NCBI GenBank assembly: GCA_017510335.1
Contig: JAFWNM010000025.1
Span: forward strand, 1-46,931
Length of the DNA: 46,931 bases
Source of the DNA: Paracoccaceae bacterium
GTDB taxonomy: Bacteria; Pseudomonadota; Alphaproteobacteria; Rhodobacterales; Rhodobacteraceae
Direction of reading: 5' to 3'
In this document: one piece after another, positions 40,459 to 46,931 of the stretch
How positions within the stretch are numbered: the stretch's first letter is position 1
How the letters are laid out: the number at the start of each line of letters is the position of its first letter
Position numbers and translations under genes: made by a program
The notes under the pieces: model-generated
What the model was told of the DNA's origin: nothing
Seen by the model: only the letters and a program-made list of their open reading frames with translations
Databases searched by the model: none

Positions 40459-42582
40459 TCACCTCGGCTCGAATGGGATGATGCCGTCGCGCGTGGTCGT
40501 GGTGACGGCTGCAAAACAGGCGAGCTCGCGGATCCTGGCGACCCAAGCCGTCAATACCCCCCCTGTCATTTCGCGCGCCTGCAGCAGGTCTTGCGCCAAG
40601 GCGTCGACAGTGTAACGATTCGTCGAAATGATGGCGCGGGCCTGAGAGTCGGCAGTCTTAAGGAGCTGGTCAAGCTTTTGGGGCAGCCATGGCACATGTT
40701 GCAAGGAAATCGGCATGCCGGGATGCCAGATCAGTCCGCCATCACCCATGCCCCATTCGGTCTCGATGCGCCGGGCGAGCAATGTGGCCTGGGCCAGATC
40801 GCTCTCTGGTCCGACGCCCGCGCTGCTGGAGAGCGCGCCAAGAAACACCTGCTCGGCAGCGCGCCCGGCGAGCAGCATGCGCAGCTCGGCCAGAGCACTG
40901 GCACGAGTGTGGAGCGCGATTGCAGGCCAGTGGACCGCGCCGCCATTGGGTGTCAGGCGCACGGCGGTAGGCGCGGCCATACCTGACAACAGGCCCACGA
41001 TGATATGTCCGGCTTCATGCAGCGCGATGTGGCGCTGGTCGGCGGCGGCAATTGCAGGATGGCGGATCTCAAGCTCGGCCAGCAGCGCTTCGGCCAGCGG
41101 GCTATTCGTTTCACGCTGTCGAGCGCGGGCGGCGCGGGCCAGCGCGGCGGCCGCAGCGCCACTTGTCCCCACCAGCCGCGCGGCCGCGCGGGCGACCGCA
41201 TAGGTCAGGTCCGGGGCGTCTGTGGCAGCAAGATGATGATGCAGGATCTGCGCGATCCCGGTGCGGTCAGGGGCGGTGATCGACAGCTTGCTGTCAAACC
41301 GCCCCTCCCGCTGGATGGCAGGATCGATCGCGGACAAATCGTTTGTCGCGCCGATCAGCACGACGCCGTCCGTCGCCATGAGCCGGTCGAGTTGACGCAA
41401 GAGGCCAGTGATCACGGCGCGAATGTAGCTTTCGTTGCGAGTCAAGCCTACGCCTGTGCGCACATTGAAGCCGTCCAGTTCGTCGAGGAAGAAGACCGCA
41501 GGCGCCCGGGCCACGGCTTCGGCCACTGCGTGATCAAGTGCGGCGAGCATGTCCCCCTGATGGCCGAATTTCTGGCACTCCGCATACGACGTCGCGATAA
41601 GCGGCAGGCCAGTCTCGGCGGCGAAGGCCTGCGCCATCATACTCTTGCCAGTGCCGGGAGGGCCGTGGAAAATCATGCTGCGCGGCATGGCTGACCAATC
41701 AAGCGCGCCAGCGCGCCAGCGGTCGATATCAGCCGCTAGCCTGCGCAGCATCGCCACGGCGCCCGCCTGCCCGGCGATGGTGTCAAGCCCGCGCAGGCCG
41801 CTGGGCTGGGCCGCTTGCAGCGCTGGTGCGCTCAGACGGTGCAGCGCGGCCAGCGCATCACCGATCCCGTGCGCATGCAGCGCGCTTGTCAGTTCCAACG
41901 GCGTCAGTCGGGCGAGGGCTTCGTCGGATGGTAGGGCGTCCGGCATCAGCTTATCGAGCCCCATTGGAAAGAGCAGCGCCAACAGGGCCATAACCATTGC
42001 GCGGTCTGGGCGCGGCAGGTGCAGTTCCATGGCGCAAAGGCGGCGCAGCTCATCCGTCACATCGGCGGGTGCGGCATTGAGCACGACCACCCCTCTGCCG
42101 CAGATCAGCGCCTTGCTGATCTGCTGCGCAAGCGTTCTGCGCCGTTCCCCCTGCCCGCGGGCACCCGGGTTCTCCCCCTCCAGTTGAAGGATCTTTGGCC
42201 GCTCGGGCACAGTGTGCAGAAAGGCACGCTCAAGTGCCGAATGGAGAAGAAGATCCAGCAGTGGCGACATCGCTGCAGCCCAGCCATGGACAAGGCAAAG
42301 CTGCGCCGCGGCACCAAGCCGGGCAACGCCGCCACGCGCAATCGCACGCGCGAATGTCAGGATCAGCACCAGATCCAGTGGCAGGGTCTTGCGCGACACA
42401 CGGACGGGACTGCGATCATCGAAAAACTCTTCGATATCCCCATCCTCCGACAGCGGGGACCGCTCCGTTGTCGAGTCCAGCGCTTGGGAGAGGTTGGGCT
42501 TGTGGCGGATGTACCAGTCCTGCGCTATAGCAAAGCCAGGATGCGTTTTAGTGTCGGACAGCGGGATTGACTTGGCTGGCAT
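40459..42582 (-). CDS. AAA+ ATPase-M41 zinc protease (FtsH-like, no obvious membrane anchor)
   Basis: A 707-residue protein joining a AAA+ ATPase to a metalloprotease. The N-terminal 280 residues are unlike FtsH and unfamiliar, with a helical, fairly hydrophobic stretch (about 68-115) but no clean transmembrane pair. ATPase: Walker A GPPGTGKSMMAQ (about 307), Walker B VFFLDELDGFN (about 360), sensor GATNDLS and arginine region IQREGRFDSK. Protease: zinc motif HEAGH (about 522), then GRAAEQVFLGALSSSA with the distal acidic ligand area. It should unfold and degrade proteins using ATP, probably in the cytosol. It is the last gene of a three-gene module with a GIY-YIG-like protein. I know no named system with this composition. 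Confidence 0.85.
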   Translation of the reverse strand: MPAKSIPLSDTKTHPGFAIAQDWYIRHKPNLSQALDSTTERSPLSEDGDIEEFFDDRSPVRVSRKTLPLDLVLILTFARAIARGGVARLGAAAQLCLVHGWAAAMSPLLDLLLHSALERAFLHTVPERPKILQLEGENPGARGQGERRRTLAQQISKALICGRGVVVLNAAPADVTDELRRLCAMELHLPRPDRAMVMALLALLFPMGLDKLMPDALPSDEALARLTPLELTSALHAHGIGDALAALHRLSAPALQAAQPSGLRGLDTIAGQAGAVAMLRRLAADIDRWRAGALDWSAMPRSMIFHGPPGTGKSMMAQAFAAETGLPLIATSYAECQKFGHQGDMLAALDHAVAEAVARAPAVFFLDELDGFNVRTGVGLTRNESYIRAVITGLLRQLDRLMATDGVVLIGATNDLSAIDPAIQREGRFDSKLSITAPDRTGIAQILHHHLAATDAPDLTYAVARAAARLVGTSGAAAAALARAARARQRETNSPLAEALLAELEIRHPAIAAADQRHIALHEAGHIIVGLLSGMAAPTAVRLTPNGGAVHWPAIALHTRASALAELRMLLAGRAAEQVFLGALSSSAGVGPESDLAQATLLARRIETEWGMGDGGLIWHPGMPISLQHVPWLPQKLDQLLKTADSQARAIISTNRYTVDALAQDLLQAREMTGGVLTAWVARIRELACFAAVTTTTRDGIIPFEPR

Positions 42583-42663
42583 GAGTGGTCTCCCAAGAAA
42601 TCAGGATAAAGGATGAGCTGTCCCCGCCATGAGAGGGGGACAGACAGAGGGGCGGAGAAGGTG

Positions 42664-43671
42664 TCAGCTCTCAGGGTGATCCCGTGCGATCTGGTCGAGA
42701 CGGTCCTGGATGTGATCGATCAGATCCGGGTGGTAGATTTCAGTCACGACATTGATCAGACCCGCGAAATCAGCCGGGGGGATTACACGATCTGGAAAGC
42801 GTTTGCGCAGATCAGCATGGGCCTGTTTCTCAAGCGCGCAGGCGCGATGGCCCGTCGGCAGTGTGACAGTGCGCAGCATCTCGATCCGCGCAGAGGGACC
42901 CAGCCCCAACTGATGCCGAAAGCGTTTCGCAGGATTCGCGCTGTATCCCAGCTTGATGACAGACAACCTTCTATCGGGCCAGGTGATCCGGACTAGATAG
43001 ATAAAGGATCGTCTCGCCGTCCAACTCGACCCGCAGCGCGCGCAATCGACCTGCCCCCATTGCATGTTGACCCGCACAACACGCTGCTGATGCCCGCAAG
43101 CATGTTCATAGAACCGGTAATTGTGATAGCCTTCAGGATCACAAGAGATCAGGGTCCAGCCCTGTTTCCGGGCGCCTTCTGCGTCGCGTAGATTGAGGCA
43201 ATCTTCACAGCGGATATCGACCTCGCCGCGCATAACGCGTTCAATGAACCCGAAATTCCTCCGGACGATATGGCCGCACGCCGCGCGGTAATAGCCGTGA
43301 TGGCGGTGTTCCGGATCGCGATGGAGGAAGACAAGACCTGCCCCTAGCGCGTTCTCGATGCGAGCGCGGTGCTGACAGCCACCACAAGCGGGGTTCGCCG
43401 TGCGCAGCGTGTACAGCTTATGCGCGGTCAGTGCGGCGCAGATATTGCAATCCAACACGAGATGCATCCGGTCGCGGATTCGACTGTGAACCTGGAAGCC
43501 TTTCCTGTCGGCCAGGGCATGCCAGTCCGGCTTGATCGGGCCCGGATATAGGGTCCAGTCCCGCGCGGGGACATGACGGGACCGATGCGGGATATGGAGC
43601 GGCTTATCGAGATGCGGTGGTGACAAGAACCACGGACTCGCCCCGCCGCGCGACAGGTAATCTTTGGGCAT
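42664..43671 (-). CDS. GIY-YIG-like nuclease with CxxC zinc-finger repeats
   Basis: A 335-residue protein. The middle (about 95-235) has three related cysteine-histidine units: DCNICAALTAHK...ACGGC, AACGHIVRRNFGFI...CEDC, and HACGHQQRVVRVNM...CARC, likely zinc fingers for DNA or RNA binding. The C-terminal 100 residues resemble the T5orf172/MUG113 branch of GIY-YIG nucleases: SFIYLVRITW, VIKLGYSANPAKRFRHQL and glutamate in ALEKQAHADLRKRF. The N-terminal 60 residues are rich in P, H and W. AGGAG precedes the start at 43671; an extended start at 43836 runs over the next gene. It sits 81 bp upstream of the protease gene. Confidence 0.75.
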   Translation of the reverse strand: MPKDYLSRGGASPWFLSPPHLDKPLHIPHRSRHVPARDWTLYPGPIKPDWHALADRKGFQVHSRIRDRMHLVLDCNICAALTAHKLYTLRTANPACGGCQHRARIENALGAGLVFLHRDPEHRHHGYYRAACGHIVRRNFGFIERVMRGEVDIRCEDCLNLRDAEGARKQGWTLISCDPEGYHNYRFYEHACGHQQRVVRVNMQWGQVDCARCGSSWTARRSFIYLVRITWPDRRLSVIKLGYSANPAKRFRHQLGLGPSARIEMLRTVTLPTGHRACALEKQAHADLRKRFPDRVIPPADFAGLINVVTEIYHPDLIDHIQDRLDQIARDHPES

Positions 43672-43750
43672 GCGCGATGCTCCTGTTATGTGAACAGGGG
43701 ACGGGGCGCGGAGCCCCGCGCCCTCAAGGATGTTGATGCGTTGGAAATGG

Positions 43751-44272
43751 TCAAGCCGCGGGGGCGAGCCCTTCATCCGGAAAAAATGGCGGCTGCGGCG
43801 CCTCAAGGGCCACCGCCTCACCGTCGATGAAGTCATCTTCCAGCGCGCAGTAGATTTCGAGCTGGTCGAGCGCCCGGTGGATCATCTCATTGATGATCGC
43901 GCCCATCCGGTCGTCCCCCTGCACCAGAAACGATTCACGCTGATGGGCTGCGCGGTCGCGCATCTCGGCGCATGCGTCAGGATCATCCGAGGCCATCACG
44001 CGAGCGAAGAGATCCCCGACAGCACCAAGAGCCGTCCCGGAGGCGACGCCCCTGAGATCACGCAACCGCGCCAAGGTCGTCGTCCGTGCCGCCTCGGCCG
44101 CTGTGACCCACTGGTCAAGCGCCGGATCCTGACCGGACATGCCGACCATATCACGGTCCGTCTCGATCAGATCGGGCAGGCTCGCGAGGAGCTTCGTGAA
44201 CAGGAAAATCAACAGGGGGGAATGCGCGGCATTGATAGCGCCCGCGCGGGCGCGTAGATAGGCGTTAGCCAT
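43751..44272 (-). CDS. Hypothetical helical protein, first gene of island module
   Basis: A 173-residue protein with a basic start (ANAYLRARAGAINAAH), one moderately hydrophobic segment (PLLIFLFTKLLASLPDLI) and an acidic C-terminal half (YCALEDDFIDGEAVALE). Pattern is all-helical; no family recognised. GAGG lies eight bases before ATG 44272; the longer start at 44344 is unsupported. As first gene of the module it may be a sensor, adaptor or substrate of the protease downstream; this is speculation. Confidence 0.65.
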   Translation of the reverse strand: MANAYLRARAGAINAAHSPLLIFLFTKLLASLPDLIETDRDMVGMSGQDPALDQWVTAAEAARTTTLARLRDLRGVASGTALGAVGDLFARVMASDDPDACAEMRDRAAHQRESFLVQGDDRMGAIINEMIHRALDQLEIYCALEDDFIDGEAVALEAPQPPFFPDEGLAPAA

Positions 44273-44344
44273 AGCGATGACCTCATGCGTCGTCGTTGTG
44301 GTCAGGGCGGGGTGGAGATTGCCGTCTCCGCTTCGCCCGCACAT

Positions 44345-45423
44345 TCGGGCGCCCGATAACCGTGTTGTTCATAATAGCCGCTTTCGAATCACTATTCAAG
44401 TTCAGATCCGGAATAAGCCAGGAATGTCAATAAAATTTATTCGGATTAATTGAGGCTGATGACGAATGGCACAAAATCCGATAGCGACTGCACGTCCTAG
44501 GCCTGAGTCGTTGGCCTGATGAAAGCATGCTGACATTTCCTTCAACTCACAAGCGACACAAAAATGCAAAGCCCTGTCAAGATTCCGCACTGCCTCGCAC
44601 GCCCCCCTCGCCTTGGGGCGGGCTGAGCATGACCTCCGGGCAGTCAACCCGGATCAGGACACGCTTACAACCAAGCCAAAAATCAGCAAAAGTTCTTCAA
44701 CGAAATACACCCCTTGCGAGGGTGGCAACAGGATCGACGCAGTCGGCTAATTCTGTTGAAAAACTCTGCTTGATTGGTTGGCGGATTGCTGATTCACTTT
44801 CTTCAGGTTTGGCGGAGATGGACGGCGATGATGGGGCCGACTGCAGCAGGATGGGCTGATGAGGTTGTCTAATCGCAAGCGATACGTCAACAGATAGCTC
44901 TTAAGTTGAAACGACGCGACCGGGTGGGCGTGATGCACCAACATGTCGAGGATCGCATCGGCGAAGGTTGGGTCTTAGATGCGAACTTCACCCCGCAGAA
45001 ACGCGATTTGGCGGGGGTCGCTTTTGTGAAGAAACTAACTTGACTCAAGAGGCCCTGTTACAGAAGTGACAATCAACACTCTGGCTGCTTGTCGCCGCCT
45101 GTTCCGACAGTTCTGGTGATGGCCCGGCCTGACACGCTCGGCAAGACTCCGACAACCGAGTTGTCTTCCTTTCTCTCCAAACCTGTTACTGCCGATCAAC
45201 TGGTCCAAGCGGTCCGCAACGCCGTATTGTGACACCCCGAACAGTTGTGCTACGGCACGCTTTCAGAAAAACTGTGCGCGACCTCCCGGAATGCTACCTC
45301 ACGAGAACAGCTTTTCGCTGGTAACGGTGACGCTTCTCAAAAGAGATAGTCATCACCCATAAGGGGAATTGAAAGATGTACCCACCCAGCCAATCTTTGG
45401 CTAAAGATAAACTACTTATCTAA
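44345..45423. other. Gene-poor stretch between island module and IS element
   Basis: Almost 1.1 kb without a convincing intact gene. The part nearest 44345 is A/T-richer and should hold the promoter of the minus-strand module. Short ORFs on both strands lack ribosome sites and protein-like composition. A fragment at 45130-45232 looks like the end of a receiver domain. Around 44752 the words CTGTTGAAAAACTC resemble insertion-sequence ends. The stretch is best read as debris of past insertions. Confidence 0.5.
45130..45232 (+). pseudogene. Receiver-domain C-terminal remnant
   Basis: Plus-strand frame ending TGA at 45230-45232 reads ELSSFLSKPVTADQLVQAV and a few more residues before the stop. 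FLSKPV followed by an amphipathic helix is the ending of CheY-like receiver domains, with the conserved lysine. No start or upstream receiver sequence is in frame, so this is a broken leftover of a response regulator or hybrid kinase. Confidence 0.45.
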
Positions 45424-46790
45424 CAGGCCGCTGAAAAAGTCCAGCCTCGACAGTGATTTGCGAACATGATTCACCCTTTGCACGGCTACTGCGGGGGTGA
45501 AGATGCGGGGGACGGACAAGGCGAGCGGGTCGCTGTTCAGCTATGTTGATCTGGAGGAGCGTATCCCGCTGCAGCATCCGTTGCGCAAGATCAGGCAGGT
45601 GGTCAATGACGCACTCGCCAGCCTCGACGCCGAGTTCGACGCGCTTTACACCGATTTCGGTCGCCCTTCGATCCCTCCGGAGCGGCTGATCCGTGCGAGT
45701 ATTCTGCAACTCCTGTTCTCGGTCCGCTCCGAGCGCCAGCTGATGGAGCAGATGGATTACAACCTGATGTTCCGCTGGTTTGTCGGTTTGGGCATCGACG
45801 ATCCGGTCTGGGTGCCGACCGTTTTCACCAAGAATCGCGACCGGCTGCTGAGCACCGAGATGTCGCGCAAGGTGATGGCGGCGATCCTGGCGCATCGCGA
45901 GGTCGCGCCGCTTCTGTCGGACGAACACTTCTCGGTTGATGGCACGCTGGTGAAAGCCTGGGCTTCGATGAAGAGCTTTCAGCCCAAGGCTGATGCGGCC
46001 CCTCCTGACGATGAAGGGCCCGGCGATTCGCCCGCTCCGGATACCATCCCTGAGACCGCGCCTTCCGAGACCCCAGCCGAGACCGACCCGATGCCCCGCA
46101 ACTCCCACCGCCACCGCAATGCCGAGGTCGATTTCAAGGGCGAGAAGCGCTCGAACGCCACCCATGCGTCCAAGACTGATCCTGATGCGCGGCTTTACAA
46201 GAAGTCCCCCGGCACCGGGGCGATGCTATGTTTCATGGGGCATGCGCTGATGGAGAACCGCAACGGCCTGATTGTGCAGGGCGACCTGACTCAGGCCGAC
46301 GGGCATGCCGAGCGCAAGGCCGCCCTCGATATGATCCACCGCCATTCCCCCGGATCGACCCGGCGACTGACGCTGGGGGCCGACAAAGGCTACGATGCGG
46401 GCGGGTTCGTTTCCGACCTCCGACAAGCCTGCGTCACACCACACGTCGCCCAGAAAACAAGACACTCAGCAATCGACGGCCGAACCACCCGGCATGCGGG
46501 CTACGCCCTGTCCCAGAAGCACCGTAAGAAGATCGAAGAGGCATTTGGCTGGGCGAAAACCGTCGGCGGCATGGCCCAGACCATGTATCGCGGTGTCGAG
46601 CGCGTCAGATCACGCTTCATCCTGACCATGGCCGCCAACAACCTCGCCAGATTGCCCCGGTTGCTGACCGTATGACGCAGCAGAACGCCACCAACTCCAT
46701 GCGTCAAACGCACCAACGGGCATCGCGATCAAACCACCAACCTCTGATGACGGAACAGCGTTCCGGCTCGGGGACTATTTCAGCAACCTG
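45424..46790 (+). mobile_element. Complete IS5/IS1182-type insertion sequence
   Basis: A 1367-bp element. The left end CAGGCCGCTGAAAAAGTCC (45424-45442) and the reverse complement of the right end, CAGGTTGCTGAAATAGTCC (46790-46772), match at 16 of 19 positions. Flanks are CTAA before (45420-45423) and CTAG after (46791-46794), a near but not exact 4-bp duplication. One intact transposase gene fills it. Confidence 0.85.
45503..46675 (+). CDS. IS5/IS1182-type DDE transposase
   Basis: A 390-residue transposase. The N-terminal DUF772-type region is seen (LFSYVDLEERIPLQHPLRKI, QLLFSVRSERQLMEQMDYNL), then the RNase H-like DDE domain with aspartate in FSVDGTLVKAW (about 153), aspartate in LGADKGYDAGGF (about 294) and glutamate in RKKIEEAFGWAKT (about 347). 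The linker about 165-205 is proline- and acid-rich. Frame is open throughout and all three catalytic positions are present, so it is probably active. ATG 45503 is chosen; a GTG two codons earlier would add two residues. Confidence 0.92.
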   Translation: MRGTDKASGSLFSYVDLEERIPLQHPLRKIRQVVNDALASLDAEFDALYTDFGRPSIPPERLIRASILQLLFSVRSERQLMEQMDYNLMFRWFVGLGIDDPVWVPTVFTKNRDRLLSTEMSRKVMAAILAHREVAPLLSDEHFSVDGTLVKAWASMKSFQPKADAAPPDDEGPGDSPAPDTIPETAPSETPAETDPMPRNSHRHRNAEVDFKGEKRSNATHASKTDPDARLYKKSPGTGAMLCFMGHALMENRNGLIVQGDLTQADGHAERKAALDMIHRHSPGSTRRLTLGADKGYDAGGFVSDLRQACVTPHVAQKTRHSAIDGRTTRHAGYALSQKHRKKIEEAFGWAKTVGGMAQTMYRGVERVRSRFILTMAANNLARLPRLLTV

Positions 46791-46931
46791 CTAGACCACG
46801 GCATAATCAGAACCGCGTCCCTAGGGGACCTCAAAGGCCTGCGTTCAGACAGGCAACGGCTGTAATTTCGATACGTTAAGCTGCGTGTTGCGGCGGGATA
46901 TCCGACTGGAAGTCAACATCATCCACCCACA

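Overview
The window reads as the chromosome of a Rhodobacterales alphaproteobacterium (Rhodobacter/Roseobacter-type). The core genes (recJ, glpX, hom, argE, uvrB, a galactonate operon) are GC-rich and have the look of that order. No taxon-specific marker was searched, so this is inference from gene style and neighbourhood.

Region 1 (1-20828) is mobile DNA at the 3' end of a tRNA-Glu(UUC) gene (20813-20887, minus strand). After a truncated IS66-type end (1-294), an identical 16-bp segment of the tRNA 3' end occurs three times in direct orientation, at 344-359, 12362-12377 and 20813-20828. These copies delimit two small integrated elements in tandem. Element 1 (about 12.0 kb) has a primase-helicase, small and large terminase, portal, a fused prohead protease-major capsid protein, a gpW-like joining protein, a DUF2190-like capsid protein, an AlpA/excisionase-like protein and an integrase. 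It has no tail, lysis or lytic-control genes, and carries a short reverse-strand cargo block. This is the layout of a capsid-forming phage satellite. Element 2 (about 8.5 kb) has a P4-type integrase, two small DNA-binding proteins, a P4-type primase-helicase, its own small and large terminase and three small unknown genes, but no capsid gene. Each element has its own repeat family near its ends (probable integrase arm sites) and its own iteron-like array next to the primase gene (probable origin). Element 1 also has three 19-bp dyads upstream of its head operon. Element 2 has a 21-bp perfect inverted repeat bracketing its terminase module.

Region 2 (20888-40062) is ordinary chromosome. A minus-strand run hom, glpX, cysteine hydrolase, recJ ends at the tRNA. 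Beyond it lie a 1354-residue multi-PAS hybrid histidine kinase, argE, a small helical protein, a Na/Pi cotransporter with a PhoU-like tail, and divergent uvrB. uvrB converges, across a clear terminator hairpin, on a four-gene operon (SDR dehydrogenase, dgoK, dgoA, SMP-30 lactonase) fitting the De Ley-Doudoroff route of galactose oxidation. A secreted protein of unknown function follows.

Region 3 (40170-46931) starts at tRNA-Ser(CGA) and looks like a second island. It has a three-gene minus-strand module (AAA+ ATPase joined to an M41-type zinc protease, a GIY-YIG-like protein with zinc-finger repeats, a small helical protein), about 1.1 kb of decayed DNA with a receiver-domain remnant, and a complete IS5/IS1182-type insertion sequence with recognisable terminal inverted repeats. 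From 46795 to the end I see nothing I can name.
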